From: Mycobacterium gallinarum
GTDB taxonomy: Bacteria; Actinomycetota; Actinomycetes; Mycobacteriales; Mycobacteriaceae
Length of the DNA stretch: 64,000 bases
Direction: 5' to 3'
Assembly: GCF_010726765.1 (NCBI RefSeq)
Contig: NZ_AP022601.1
Coordinates: forward strand, 5,642,001-5,706,000
Shown: piece after piece, positions 55,655 through 64,000 of the stretch
How the letters are laid out: every line of letters starts with the position of its first letter
Position numbering within the stretch: the first letter of the stretch is position 1
Program-made: the position numbers and the translations under genes
The notes under the pieces: generated by a model
Seen by the model: the letters and a program-made list of their open reading frames with translations, nothing else
Told to the model about the DNA's origin: nothing
The model's database searches: none

Positions 55655-56725
55655 ATGCAGATGCGCGCGGCCATAATGCACGACTACAACGAGCCCCTGC
55701 GCATCGAGGAAGTTCCGGTTCCCGACGTCGGGCCGGCCGATGTGCTCGTCAAGGTGGCCGCGACAGGCATGTGCCGCAGCGACTGTCAGCTCATGGAGGG
55801 TTACTTCACCCAGGGTGCGCCATTGAAGGCACCAATCATCCCCGGGCATGAGGTGGCGGGGCGCATCGCCGCGGTGGGTGCCGACGCGCCCCGCGTCGCG
55901 GGTCTATCCGAGGGCGATCTGGTTGTGGTGAACCCGAATTGGGGGGACGGAACGTGCCGACAGTGCCGCGAAGGCAACGAACAGATCTGCGCAAACGGAC
56001 AGATGGCGGGCTTCGGTCCGCCGGGCGGTTTCGCGGAGTACATGCCCGTGCCTTATCGCCACGTCATCGCTGTTCGGGACGGACTCGACTCCCGGCCCGA
56101 AACGCTGGCGCCGCTGACCGACGCCGGGCTCACGCCGTATCGCGGGATGAAGAAGCTGCGGCAGGCGGGGAAGGTCGGTGCGGGTCGCACGGTCGTTGTG
56201 AACGGCATCGGCGGTCTGGGCAGTTACGGGGTTCAGTACGCGCGCCTGCTCGGTGGCGGTGCGACGGTGGTGGCCTTCGCGCGTAGCGACGAAAAGCTAG
56301 CCCTGGCAATGGAAAACGGTGCGCATCACACCATCAACACCCGCGGGAAGACGGCGGACGAGGTGGCCGATGTCCTCGAGGACATGACGGGTCGGCGGGA
56401 GGCAGACGCGATCCTCGATTGCGCTGGAGCCGAAGACGGCTTGCAGTTGGGGGCGGCGGTTTTGGCCCGCGAGGGCGCGATAACCTGCGTGGGCCTGATG
56501 GGGCAGAAGGTGGTGTTGCCGCTGCTGCCGTTCACGAACGGGGAGAGGTCGTACTTCGGCTCGTTCTGGGGGAACTACGACGATCTCGCCGAAGTGCTGT
56601 CGCTCGCCAGCCAGGGCCTGATCAAGCACACCGTCACCACTCTGCGTCTTGATGACGTCAACGAGAAACTCGAGGCGTTGGCACGCGGCGATGTGGTCGG
56701 TCGCCTCGTGGTGACCTTCGACTGA
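55655..56725 (+). CDS. Zinc-type alcohol dehydrogenase
   Basis: A 356-residue medium-chain dehydrogenase. The catalytic zinc ligands are Cys in GMCRSDC and His in PGHEVAGRI. The structural-zinc loop reads GDGTCRQCREGNEQIC, three Cys rather than four (the first appears replaced by Asp/Gly), so that site may be weak or use Asp. NGIGGLGSYGVQYARLLG binds NAD(P). ATG 55655 is chosen; ATG 55661 is also possible. It would oxidise an alcohol or reduce an aldehyde of unknown identity. Confidence 0.85.
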   Translation: MQMRAAIMHDYNEPLRIEEVPVPDVGPADVLVKVAATGMCRSDCQLMEGYFTQGAPLKAPIIPGHEVAGRIAAVGADAPRVAGLSEGDLVVVNPNWGDGTCRQCREGNEQICANGQMAGFGPPGGFAEYMPVPYRHVIAVRDGLDSRPETLAPLTDAGLTPYRGMKKLRQAGKVGAGRTVVVNGIGGLGSYGVQYARLLGGGATVVAFARSDEKLALAMENGAHHTINTRGKTADEVADVLEDMTGRREADAILDCAGAEDGLQLGAAVLAREGAITCVGLMGQKVVLPLLPFTNGERSYFGSFWGNYDDLAEVLSLASQGLIKHTVTTLRLDDVNEKLEALARGDVVGRLVVTFD

Positions 56726-56815
56726 GTTATCCCCAATCACGGGTTGATCCACAGGCTGGGGGTTCTGGGGTTCGGGGCGGCTGTTTGGGGAGGTGGGTGT
56801 CGTTAGCGTTGTGGT

Positions 56816-58195
56816 ATGGGCGAATTCGTCACCGGAGCAGCAGCACGTGAGCGGTTTCGCGTGCTGTTCGATGAGGTAGATGCCGCCTATGCCCAGATAC
56901 GGTTGTTGTCCTCTGACGAGGTGGGCAATGCGTTTCGGGTGGAGATGGCCGAACGCCTCGAGACCCAGGAGCGCACCAATCGGGGGTTGATGTATCGGGT
57001 GTTCGGTCAACTCGCCGACCCGCCCGATGAGACGGGTCTGGTGGGCGGTGTGGTCGACAGCTTGTGGGCGCGGTTGCGGATCCCGGTCGATGAGATCAAG
57101 CGGCGCATGAAGGTGGCCGCGCGGATTTCCCCGCGCCGCCAACTCGCCGGACCCGCGCTGCCACCGCAACTGCCGCTGGTGGCTGCCGCAGTCGAGTCCG
57201 GCGATATCGGCGAGGACCACCTGCGGGTGATCAGGAACGCCATCGAAAGGTTGCCGTCGTGTGTGTCGGCCGCTGACCGGGTGGAGGTTGAACGCAGCCT
57301 GGTCCGCGAGGCGGTCAAGAACGACGCCGAGATCGTCAAGGCCGCCGGCCGCCGCATCGATGAGATCTTCAACCCTGATGGCGACTTCGATGAGGCCGAC
57401 CGGCAGCGTCGGCGCTCCATGGTGCTGGGTCCGCAGGGCCCTGATGGGATGTCGCGGTTGTCGGGGTGGATCGACCCCGAAACCCGCTGCTATGTCGAGA
57501 CAGCGACGGCCGCGGTGCGCCCGGGCCGACATCTGCCCGACGGCACCCCGGCCGAGGATCGTGATGACCGCAGCGCGTCCCAGCGGTGTCACGACGGCAT
57601 CAAACTCGGCCTGAAGTTGGGCATCGCCTCCGGGGAGATGGGTTCCCATCGCGGGCATGCGGTCACGGTGATCGCGCGCACCACGCTGGCCGAGCTCAAC
57701 CAGGCCGCCCACGCCGTGCACGATCCCGATGTGCCGATGCCGTCGCCGGCGCGCACCGGCGGGGACACCGCACTGCCGATGCGGGACCTGATCCGGATGG
57801 CCGCTGACGGGATCCACTACCTGGCGGTGTTCGAGGACCACAGCGAGCGCCCCATCTACCTGGGCCGCCAGAAGCGGGTGGCCACCGCTGACCAACGCAT
57901 CATCTGTTACGCACGCGACGGCGGCTGCACCCGCCCGAATTGCCTCGCGCCCGGATATCACAGCGAGGTCCACCACAGCGTCGACTGGGCCGCAGGCGGT
58001 GCCACCGACGCCGACATGCTGTTCTTCGCCTGCGGGCCCGACCACACAGCAGTCAGCAAGGGGCGATGGCACACCACGATCACCGACACCGGACGACTGG
58101 CATGGACCAACGGAACCCGACCCCCCGACATCAACCACGCCCACCACCCCGAAGAACTCCTGCGCAGCGACCCAGACCCGCCCGACTCCGAGTAG
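56816..58195 (+). CDS. Second DUF222/HNH endonuclease-family protein
   Basis: A 459-residue 13E12-type protein, only distantly like the one at 752-2212. DUF222 region: SSDEVGNAFRVEMAERLETQERTNRGLMYRVF and repeated helices to about residue 300. The HNH part is CYARDGGCTRPNCLAPGYHSEVHHSVDWAAGGATDADMLFFACGPDH, with paired Cys and His. ATG 56816 is chosen. Upstream (56726-56815) I see TTATCCCCA and ATCCACAGG but no LexA box, so unlike the first copy it is not obviously SOS-controlled. It stands 22 bases before the dnaE2 LexA site. Confidence 0.87.
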   Translation: MGEFVTGAAARERFRVLFDEVDAAYAQIRLLSSDEVGNAFRVEMAERLETQERTNRGLMYRVFGQLADPPDETGLVGGVVDSLWARLRIPVDEIKRRMKVAARISPRRQLAGPALPPQLPLVAAAVESGDIGEDHLRVIRNAIERLPSCVSAADRVEVERSLVREAVKNDAEIVKAAGRRIDEIFNPDGDFDEADRQRRRSMVLGPQGPDGMSRLSGWIDPETRCYVETATAAVRPGRHLPDGTPAEDRDDRSASQRCHDGIKLGLKLGIASGEMGSHRGHAVTVIARTTLAELNQAAHAVHDPDVPMPSPARTGGDTALPMRDLIRMAADGIHYLAVFEDHSERPIYLGRQKRVATADQRIICYARDGGCTRPNCLAPGYHSEVHHSVDWAAGGATDADMLFFACGPDHTAVSKGRWHTTITDTGRLAWTNGTRPPDINHAHHPEELLRSDPDPPDSE

Positions 58196-58217
58196 CGGTG
58201 CGGTCCCCGGCTGCGAT

Positions 58218-58245
58218 TAGAACATGTGTTCGATACACTGCGTGG
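58218..58245 (+). promoter_or_regulatory. LexA box and leaderless -10 of dnaE2
   Basis: TAGAACATGTGTTCGA (58218-58233) matches TCGAAC-N4-GTTCGA at 11 of 12 positions. TACACT (58234-58239) directly follows, and six bases later ATG 58246 begins, so transcription should start at or next to the start codon. LexA would occupy the -10/-35 spacer. Confidence 0.85.
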
Positions 58246-61200
58246 ATGGGCTGGCATACCGGACCGCCGAGCTGGACGGAAATGGAGCGGGTGCTCTCAG
58301 GCCGGTCGCTCCGGTCCGCCGGAGGGGCAAAACCGCGCCGTGCCGGCTGGCCCATCGACCAGCAGGTCGGCGACGGCGGAGACAGTCCGGCCTGGTCGCG
58401 CAAGCGCGGGTCCTACGAGCCGCTGGACATCGACCGCTCCGGATCGTCGGTGCCGTATGCGGAGTTGCATGCGCATTCGGCGTACAGCTTCCTCGACGGC
58501 GCCAGCACGCCGGAGGAACTCGTCGAGGAGGCCGCCAGGCTCGATCTGCGTGCCATCGCGCTGACCGATCACGACGGGCTCTACGGGGTGGTGCGCTTCG
58601 CCGAGGCCGCCAAGGAACTCGACATGCAGACGGTGTTCGGCGCGGAACTGTCACTCGGCGGTGGCGACCGCACCGAGGACCCGGACCCGCCGGGTCCGCA
58701 TCTGCTGGTGCTGGCTCGCGGTCCGGAGGGATACCGGCGACTGTCGCGCGAGCTCGCAAAGGCACATCTGGCGGGCGGCGAGAAGGGCAAGCTGCGCTAC
58801 GACTACGACGCGTTGACCGAGGCGGCGGGCGGACACTGGCACATCCTCACCGGATGCCGTAAAGGGCATGTCCGCCAGGCATTCTCCCAAGGCGGACCGG
58901 AGGCGGCGGCCACCGCAATCGCCGATCTGGTCGACCGGTTCGGCCGTGACCGAGTCAGCATCGAGCTCACTCACCACGGACATCCCTGCGACGACGAACG
59001 CAACGGCGCACTCGCCGAACTGGCGCCCAGGTTCGGCCTCGGCGTCGTCGCCACCACCGGCGCTCACTTCGCCGAACCGTCACGCGGCAGGCTGGCCATG
59101 GCCATGGGTGCGATCCGCGCTCGGCATTCCATGGATGAGGCGGCCGGTTATCTTGCCCCGCTGGGCGGTTCGCATCTGCGGTCGGGAATGGAGATGGCGC
59201 AACTCTTCGCACACCGTCCCGAGGTGGTGACGGCGGCGGCCGAGCTGGGCGAGCAGTGTGCGTTCGGGCTCGCGCTGATCGCCCCGCAGTTGCCGCCCTT
59301 CGATGTCCCGAAGGGGCACACCGAAGACAGCTGGCTGAGACATCTCGTCATGACGGGGGCCCGGAACCGGTACGGCCCGCCCGAGCGTGCCCAGCGGGCA
59401 TACGCCCAGATCGAGCACGAGCTGAAAATCATTGAACAGCTGACATTTCCGGGCTACTTCCTGGTGGTTCACGACATCACTCGATTCTGCAAAGAGAACA
59501 ACATCCTGGCCCAGGGCAGGGGATCGGCGGCCAACTCGGCCGTCTGTTATGCACTCGGCGTCACCAACGTCGATCCGATCGCCAACGAGCTGCTGTTCGA
59601 GCGGTTCCTGTCTCCGGCGCGCGACGGACCTCCGGACATCGACATCGACATCGAATCGGACCTGCGCGAGAACGCAATACAGTACGTCTACAACCGCTAC
59701 GGCCGCGACTACGCCGCCCAGGTGGCCAACGTCATCACCTACCGGGGCCGCAGCGCCGTGCGCGACATGGCCCGCGCGCTGGGCTTCTCCCAGGGGCAAC
59801 AGGATGCGTGGAGTAAGCAGATCGGCCAGTGGGGCAACCTGACCGAAGCGACTCATGTCGATGATGTCCCCGAACCGGTGATCGACCTGGCCGTGCAGAT
59901 CTCCAACCTGCCAAGGCACATGGGCATCCATTCCGGCGGCATGGTGATCTGCGACCGCCCCATCGCCGACGTCTGCCCGGTGGAATGGGCACGCATGGAG
60001 AACCGCAGCGTGCTGCAGTGGGACAAAGACGACTGCGCAGCAATCGGTTTAGTGAAGTTCGACCTGCTCGGCCTCGGTATGCTCTCAGCGTTGCACTACT
60101 GCATCGACCTGGTGCGCGAGCACAAAGACCTCGACGTCGACCTGGCCAAGCTGGACCTGTCCGAGCCCGCGGTGTACGAGATGCTGCAGCGCGCCGACTC
60201 CGTCGGGGTGTTCCAGGTGGAGTCCCGCGCGCAGATGGCCACGCTGCCCCGGCTGAAGCCAAGGGTGTTCTACGACCTGGTGGTCGAGGTCGCGCTGATC
60301 CGTCCGGGCCCCATCCAGGGCGGGTCGGTGCATCCATACATCAAGCGGCGCAACGGGGACGAACGCGTCACCTACGACCACCCGTCGATGGAAGCCGCTC
60401 TGCGAAAGACATTGGGTGTTCCGCTGTTTCAGGAACAGCTCATGCAGCTCGCGGTGGACTGCGCGGGCTTCTCCGCCGCCGAGGCCGACCAGTTGCGCCG
60501 CGCGATGGGCTCCAAACGCTCCACCGAACGCATGCGTCGGCTGCGGGGCAGGTTCTACGACGGCATGCGCGCCCGGCACGGCATCACGGGAGAGGTGGCC
60601 GACCGGATTTACGAGAAGCTGGAAGCATTCGCCAACTTCGGTTTCCCGGAAAGCCATTCGCTGAGCTTCGCCTCGCTGGTGTTCTACTCGTCGTGGTTCA
60701 AGCTGCACCACCCTGCGGCGTTCTGTGCTGCGCTGCTGCGGGCACAACCGATGGGCTTCTACTCACCGCAGTCGCTGGTGGCTGACGCCCGCAGGCACGG
60801 GGTCACCGTCCACGGACCGGACGCCAACGCCAGCCTCGCGCATGCCACCTTGGAAGACGCAGGGAACGTCGTCAGATTGGGGCTCGGCAGCGTCCGACAC
60901 ATCGGTGACGAGCTGGCCGAACGCATAGTCGTTGAGCGAAATACCAACGGGCCGTTTACTTCTCTGCTCGATCTCACCCAGCGGATTCAACTCAGCGTTC
61001 CGCAGACCGAGGCGCTGGCCACCGCGGGTGCGCTGGGCTGCTTCGGAATCACCCGCCGAGAAGGGCTGTGGGCCGCGGGCGCGGCCGCCACCCAGCGTGC
61101 CGACCGGCTTCCCGGAGTGGGAGCGTCATCGCAGATCCCCTCGCTGCCCGGCATGACCGAACTGGAACTGGCCGCCGCCGACGTGTGGGCGACGGGCGTC

Positions 61201-61566
61201 TCGTCAGACAGCTATCCCACCCAGTTCCTGCGCGAAAACCTCGACGCACTCGGCGTCGTTCCGGCCGACAAACTGCTGGGAATCCCCGATGGGACCCGGG
61301 TGCTGGTGGCCGGGGCGGTGACTCACCGCCAGCGGCCTGCGACGGCGCAGGGGGTCACGTTCATCAACCTCGAGGACGAGACCGGGATGGTAAACGTCCT
61401 GTGTTCGCGCGGGGTTTGGGCGCGGCATCGCAAGCTGGCGCAGACGGCGTCGGCGCTGCTGATCCGCGGACAGGTGCAGAACGCCACCGGCGCGGTCACC
61501 GTCGTCGCCGACCGCATGGGCAAGCTCGACATGCGGGTGGGTTCTAAGTCCCGCGATTTTCGCTGA
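58246..61566 (+). CDS. dnaE2: Error-prone DNA polymerase III alpha subunit DnaE2
   Basis: A 1106-residue C-family polymerase for damage-induced mutagenesis with ImuA' and ImuB. The PHP domain starts YAELHAHSAYSFLDGASTPEELV with H75/H77. The polymerase active site is PDIDIDIESDLREN (Asp464, 466 and 468). GHPCD, QGRGSAANSAVCYALGVT and FPESHSLSFASLVFYSSWFKLHHPAAFCAALL are conserved alpha-subunit blocks. The C-terminal OB fold (VLVAGAVTHRQRP... FINLEDETGMVNVL) follows; the clamp-binding tail of DnaE1 is absent. ATG 58246 is set by the LexA/-10 spacing, although the frame is open upstream inside the HNH gene. Counterpart of Rv3370c. Confidence 0.96.
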   Translation: MGWHTGPPSWTEMERVLSGRSLRSAGGAKPRRAGWPIDQQVGDGGDSPAWSRKRGSYEPLDIDRSGSSVPYAELHAHSAYSFLDGASTPEELVEEAARLDLRAIALTDHDGLYGVVRFAEAAKELDMQTVFGAELSLGGGDRTEDPDPPGPHLLVLARGPEGYRRLSRELAKAHLAGGEKGKLRYDYDALTEAAGGHWHILTGCRKGHVRQAFSQGGPEAAATAIADLVDRFGRDRVSIELTHHGHPCDDERNGALAELAPRFGLGVVATTGAHFAEPSRGRLAMAMGAIRARHSMDEAAGYLAPLGGSHLRSGMEMAQLFAHRPEVVTAAAELGEQCAFGLALIAPQLPPFDVPKGHTEDSWLRHLVMTGARNRYGPPERAQRAYAQIEHELKIIEQLTFPGYFLVVHDITRFCKENNILAQGRGSAANSAVCYALGVTNVDPIANELLFERFLSPARDGPPDIDIDIESDLRENAIQYVYNRYGRDYAAQVANVITYRGRSAVRDMARALGFSQGQQDAWSKQIGQWGNLTEATHVDDVPEPVIDLAVQISNLPRHMGIHSGGMVICDRPIADVCPVEWARMENRSVLQWDKDDCAAIGLVKFDLLGLGMLSALHYCIDLVREHKDLDVDLAKLDLSEPAVYEMLQRADSVGVFQVESRAQMATLPRLKPRVFYDLVVEVALIRPGPIQGGSVHPYIKRRNGDERVTYDHPSMEAALRKTLGVPLFQEQLMQLAVDCAGFSAAEADQLRRAMGSKRSTERMRRLRGRFYDGMRARHGITGEVADRIYEKLEAFANFGFPESHSLSFASLVFYSSWFKLHHPAAFCAALLRAQPMGFYSPQSLVADARRHGVTVHGPDANASLAHATLEDAGNVVRLGLGSVRHIGDELAERIVVERNTNGPFTSLLDLTQRIQLSVPQTEALATAGALGCFGITRREGLWAAGAAATQRADRLPGVGASSQIPSLPGMTELELAAADVWATGVSSDSYPTQFLRENLDALGVVPADKLLGIPDGTRVLVAGAVTHRQRPATAQGVTFINLEDETGMVNVLCSRGVWARHRKLAQTASALLIRGQVQNATGAVTVVADRMGKLDMRVGSKSRDFR

Positions 61567-61625
61567 GCGTAGCGAAGCGGAACGTCGGACCCAGCAGGTG
61601 AAACGCTGACCGCTACCGTGAGGAA

Positions 61626-62768
61626 GTGACGCGTCGCGTGTACTTCCTCGTCGCCGCGGGAACCGCGCTCATCGCATGCTGTTATGGCTTCGCGCGGTTT
61701 ACCTACGGATTGTTCGCACCCGTGTTCACCGACGCTTTCCAGCTCACGCCCACGCTCACCGGGGTGATAGGTGCGGGAAGCTACGTCGGGTACTGCGCCG
61801 CGATCATCGTCAGCCTGGTGCTGACCGAACGACTCGGTGCGCGATGGGTCGCCGCCGCAGCCGGAGTCGTTGCGACAGTGGGTATCTCGATAGTCGCCGT
61901 CGCGACGTCAGCCTGGGTTCTGGCTGCGGGAGTGCTGGTCGCCGGGTGCAGCACCGGGATCGCCTCGCCGCCACTGGCGGCGGCCGTCGCACAGTTCGTG
62001 CCCAGCGAAGCCGCGGATCGAGCCCAGACGGTCGTCAATGGTGGTACCGGGGTCGGAGTGGTGTTGTCCGCGCCGATCGCGCTTGCGCTCTTCACCCAGT
62101 GGCGTCTGGCGTGGGCCGTATACGCGATCCTGGCCGTCCTCGTGACCATCGCGGTGATCCTGGCGGTACCGTCCACTTCGGGCCTGCCTGCCAAGGCTGC
62201 GGCCGAACGATCCTGGCGCCCAGGTTCCTTCGGTCTCATCGCCGCATCCTTGATGATGGGAATCGGCAGCATTGCGGTCTGGACCTTCGGTCGCGATCTG
62301 ATCACGACGGTCGGTGGAGCCGACACGACGCGCTCGTCGCTCATGTGGATCGTGCTCGGTGCGGCCGGCATCGTCGGAGCGTTGGCAGGCGACGCCGTCG
62401 GCCGCATCGGACTGCGGCGGGCGTGGATCGCGGCGACGGTGACGATGGCCGCGGCTTCGGTGCTGTTGGCGCTGGTGCCGTCCAGCCTCGTCGCGGTCAT
62501 GGTCGCGGCCGCGCTGTTCGGTGCTGCCTATATCAGTCTGACGGGACTGCTCCTGTTGTGGAGCGTGCGGCTGTACCCCGACCGGACTTCGTTCGGGGTC
62601 GGTCTGTCGTTCTTCACCATCGCGGCGGGGCAGGCGTTGGGCGCACCTGCGGCCGGTCTGCTGATCGATGCTGTCGGGACCGCAGCGGCGTTCGTGACGA
62701 TCGCACTGGTGGGCTTGAGCGTCGTTGCCCTGCGGCCGCCGGGGTCGGCTCAGCCTCGAACCGCCTAG
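61626..62768 (+). CDS. Major facilitator superfamily transporter
   Basis: A 380-residue membrane protein with about 12 helices in two halves. ACCYGFARFTYGLFAPVFTDAF resembles the first helix of YbfB/CynX-type MFS proteins. TERLGARWVAAAAG is the cytoplasmic A-motif-like loop. The substrate cannot be told. GTG 61626 is the start. Its stop overlaps the convergent PPOX-like gene by 4 bases. Confidence 0.85.
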   Translation: MTRRVYFLVAAGTALIACCYGFARFTYGLFAPVFTDAFQLTPTLTGVIGAGSYVGYCAAIIVSLVLTERLGARWVAAAAGVVATVGISIVAVATSAWVLAAGVLVAGCSTGIASPPLAAAVAQFVPSEAADRAQTVVNGGTGVGVVLSAPIALALFTQWRLAWAVYAILAVLVTIAVILAVPSTSGLPAKAAAERSWRPGSFGLIAASLMMGIGSIAVWTFGRDLITTVGGADTTRSSLMWIVLGAAGIVGALAGDAVGRIGLRRAWIAATVTMAAASVLLALVPSSLVAVMVAAALFGAAYISLTGLLLLWSVRLYPDRTSFGVGLSFFTIAAGQALGAPAAGLLIDAVGTAAAFVTIALVGLSVVALRPPGSAQPRTA

Positions 62769-63181
62769 CCCTCGGTCGGGGTGGTCCACACCTTGTCGAC
62801 GTCGATCTTCAATCGCAGGTTGTAGGCCGACAGGAATTCCTCGGTGAACCCAAGGCTGGTCGCCAGCTCGGCGTACTTCGCGCGATATCGCGTGTCCTGC
62901 AACGGATCTGCGTTCTCGGCGTCGACGGTGGCCGCACCGCCCACCACGATGACGCCGGAACCGGCGCCATCGGAATCCAGATTCAGGCTGACCCGAGGGT
63001 GGTTCCTGATGTGTCGGACCTTCGCGGCGTCGGGTTCCGAATAGACGAAGACGTCCTTGCCGTCGAAGTAAAACCAGACCAACCGCGGCACGGGCTGGCC
63101 GGATTTGGCCACCGTGGTCAACCATCCCGAGTGATCGGTTGAAAGCCGGTCGGTGACTTCTTGCGTGAATTCGACTGCCAT
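62765..63181 (-). CDS. PPOX/flavin- or F420-binding split-barrel protein (Rv3369-like)
   Basis: A 138-residue member of the pyridoxamine-phosphate-oxidase-like split-barrel family. STDHSGWLTTVAKSGQPVPRLVWFYFDGKDVFVYSEPDAAKVRHIRNHPRVSLNL-type sequence is typical. Mycobacterial members bind FMN, F420 or haem. ATG 63181 is seven bases past TACATT, a probable -10 on this strand, so its mRNA should be leaderless. It is divergent from the nitroreductase with only 23 bases between. Confidence 0.85.
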   Translation of the reverse strand: MAVEFTQEVTDRLSTDHSGWLTTVAKSGQPVPRLVWFYFDGKDVFVYSEPDAAKVRHIRNHPRVSLNLDSDGAGSGVIVVGGAATVDAENADPLQDTRYRAKYAELATSLGFTEEFLSAYNLRLKIDVDKVWTTPTEG

Positions 63182-63204
63182 ACCGCCGAATGTAGTCTCC
63201 AAAT
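63182..63204. promoter_or_regulatory. Compact divergent promoter with interlocked -10 elements
   Basis: For the plus strand, TAGTCT (63193-63198) is six bases before GTG 63205. For the minus strand, TACATT (63194-63189) is seven bases before ATG 63181. The two hexamers share bases 63193-63194, so polymerase cannot occupy both at once. Each spacing fits a leaderless transcript. Confidence 0.6.
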
Positions 63205-63843
63205 GTGACCCTGAACTTGTCTGTCGATGAAGTCCTGACCACCACACGTTCAGTGCGCAAGCGGCTGGACCTCGAGAAGCCGGTGTCGCGCGAGGTGTTG
63301 ATGGAGTGTCTGGAGCTATCGCTTCAGGCACCGACCGGATCCAACGCGCAGGGTTGGCAGTGGGTCTTCGTCGAGGATCCCGAGAAGAAGAAGGCGCTCG
63401 CCGACATCTACCGGTACAACGCCGAGCGGTACCTCGAGATGCCCAAGCCCACCTACGGCGACGAGCGTGACGAGCAGCGCCCGCGCGTCACGGATTCCGC
63501 GAAGTACCTCGCCGAGCATTTCCACGAGGTACCGGTGATGCTGATTCCCTGCCTTGCGGGCAGCCCGGACGACGCGGTCGCGGGCAGCGCCGGGTTCTGG
63601 GGCTCGCTGCTACCCGCGGTCTGGAGTTACATGTTGGCCCTGCGCTCGCGAGGGCTCGGTTCGGCGTGGACGACGCTGCATCTGGTCGGCAAGGGGGAGA
63701 AGCTGGCTGCCGAGGTCCTCGGCATTCCGTTCGACGAGTATCGCCAGGGTGGCCTGTTCCCCATCGCCTATACCAAGGGCACCGATTTCCGTCCGGCCAA
63801 GCGGCTGCCCGCTGAGCAGCTGACCCACTGGGATTCGTGGTGA
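63205..63843 (+). CDS. Nitroreductase-family protein (Rv3368c-like)
   Basis: A 212-residue FMN-dependent nitroreductase fold. RSVRKRLDLEKPVSREVLMECLELSLQAPTGSNAQGWQWVFVED carries the FMN-binding Arg and PTGSNAQ loop. WSYMLALRSRGLGSAWTTLHL and FPIAYTKGTDFRPAKRLP are further contacts. It reduces nitro compounds or quinones with NAD(P)H; the natural substrate is unknown. GTG 63205 likely starts a leaderless mRNA. It ends 3 bases before the convergent trmL stop. Confidence 0.9.
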   Translation: MTLNLSVDEVLTTTRSVRKRLDLEKPVSREVLMECLELSLQAPTGSNAQGWQWVFVEDPEKKKALADIYRYNAERYLEMPKPTYGDERDEQRPRVTDSAKYLAEHFHEVPVMLIPCLAGSPDDAVAGSAGFWGSLLPAVWSYMLALRSRGLGSAWTTLHLVGKGEKLAAEVLGIPFDEYRQGGLFPIAYTKGTDFRPAKRLPAEQLTHWDSW

Positions 63844-63846
63844 AGC

Positions 63847-64000
63847 TCAGACTGCGCCGCTGAATCCCTGCTGCCGCCACGCTTCGTAGACGACGACCGC
63901 TGCGGCGTTGGAAAGGTTCAGTGACCGTCGACCCGCGAGCATCGGAATGCGCAACTGCGCGGTGATGTGCGGGTCGGCCAGCGTCGCCGCGTCCAGGCCG
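63847..64000 (-). CDS. trmL: tRNA (cytidine/uridine-2'-O)-methyltransferase TrmL, C-terminal part
   Basis: The last 50 residues of a SPOUT methyltransferase: [21 protein letters not shown] followed by [12 protein letters not shown] and the stop. The RIPM and RSLNLSNA blocks form the trefoil-knot SAM site of the TrmL/SpoU family, which methylates the wobble ribose of tRNA. The rest lies beyond the window. Counterpart of Rv3366. Confidence 0.93.
   Translation of the reverse strand, partial: GLDAATLADPHITAQLRIPMLAGRRSLNLSNAAAVVVYEAWRQQGFSGAV

Noticed and set aside
56724..56760. Replication origin or DnaA-box cluster (TTATCCCCA, ATCCACAGG)
   Set aside because: Only one or two imperfect boxes, no AT-rich region and no dnaA/dnaN context.
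56297..58147. 616-codon minus-strand frame opposite the second HNH gene
   Set aside because: Low-complexity translation with no domain; the plus strand encodes clear DUF222 and HNH motifs.
57940..58245. Upstream extension of dnaE2
   Set aside because: It lies inside the HNH gene and upstream of the LexA box and -10; the PHP domain begins normally after ATG 58246.

Overview
The window is a GC-rich actinobacterial chromosome segment, almost certainly from a fast-growing Mycobacterium (Mycolicibacterium). Signs of this are GTG/TTG starts, many 4-base ATGA/GTGA gene overlaps, WhiB3, SigD with its anti-sigma factor, a GroEL1 with a His-rich tail, two 13E12-type HNH genes and the ImuA'/ImuB/DnaE2 mutasome. 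From memory, gene order from glmS to trmL follows the Mycobacterium tuberculosis Rv3436c-Rv3366 block, with several local insertions.

Layout. 1-3.6 kb: an INSIG-like membrane protein, a DUF222/HNH gene with a LexA box over its start codon, and an IS3-type element (2237-3590) inserted directly upstream of that gene. 3.6-11.7 kb: DEAD-box helicase, F420-type luciferase-like oxidoreductase, a hydrolase-fold protein lacking its nucleophile, glmS plus a hydrolase, and a cobalt-type nitrile hydratase operon (beta, frameshifted alpha, accessory). 11.9-21.1 kb: NAD(P)HX repair, glutamate decarboxylase, then a tightly overlapped run alr-hydrolase-tsaE-tsaB-rimI-tsaD-NTF2-like (D-alanine supply and tRNA t6A), then an epoxide-hydrolase-like gene. 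21.1-23.4 kb: groES-groEL1 under a CIRCE operator, with RNA hairpins and a terminator. 23.6-27.2 kb: small secreted proteins, an acidic-tail protein, an oxidoreductase and a DUF4349 lipoprotein. 27.3-36.5 kb: whiB3, an Rv3415c-like protein, sigD-rsdA, a DUF5319 gene, guaB2-guaB3, choD and a PhoU-like gene. 36.5-41.3 kb: a GH65 phosphorylase with a beta-phosphoglucomutase, and guaA. 41.3-46.5 kb: a mymA-like minus-strand operon (lipase, SDR, diiron ferritin-like protein, Baeyer-Villiger-type monooxygenase, MerR regulator) behind a promoter with an overlapping palindrome. 46.6-49 kb: imuA'-imuB behind a LexA box. 49-58 kb: nucleoside hydrolase, fused acyl-CoA reductase (acrA1-like), a 26-bp tandem repeat array, a MaoC hydratase (htdY-like), universal stress protein plus amino acid permease, an alcohol dehydrogenase and a second HNH gene. 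58.2-64 kb: LexA-controlled, probably leaderless dnaE2, an MFS transporter, a PPOX-like protein and a nitroreductase sharing a 23-bp divergent promoter, and the 3' end of trmL.

How the parts work together: the clearest regulatory theme is SOS. An identical 16-base LexA site controls the first HNH gene and imuA'-imuB, and a related site controls dnaE2, so mutagenic repair and one 13E12 gene should respond together. guaB2/guaB3/guaA cover GMP synthesis. The phosphorylase and phosphoglucomutase pair would turn a glucose disaccharide into glucose 6-phosphate. The observations most worth following are the 26-bp iteron-like array, the LexA box/start codon/IS arrangement, the nitrile hydratase frameshift, the INSIG-like protein and the compact divergent promoter at 63182-63204.
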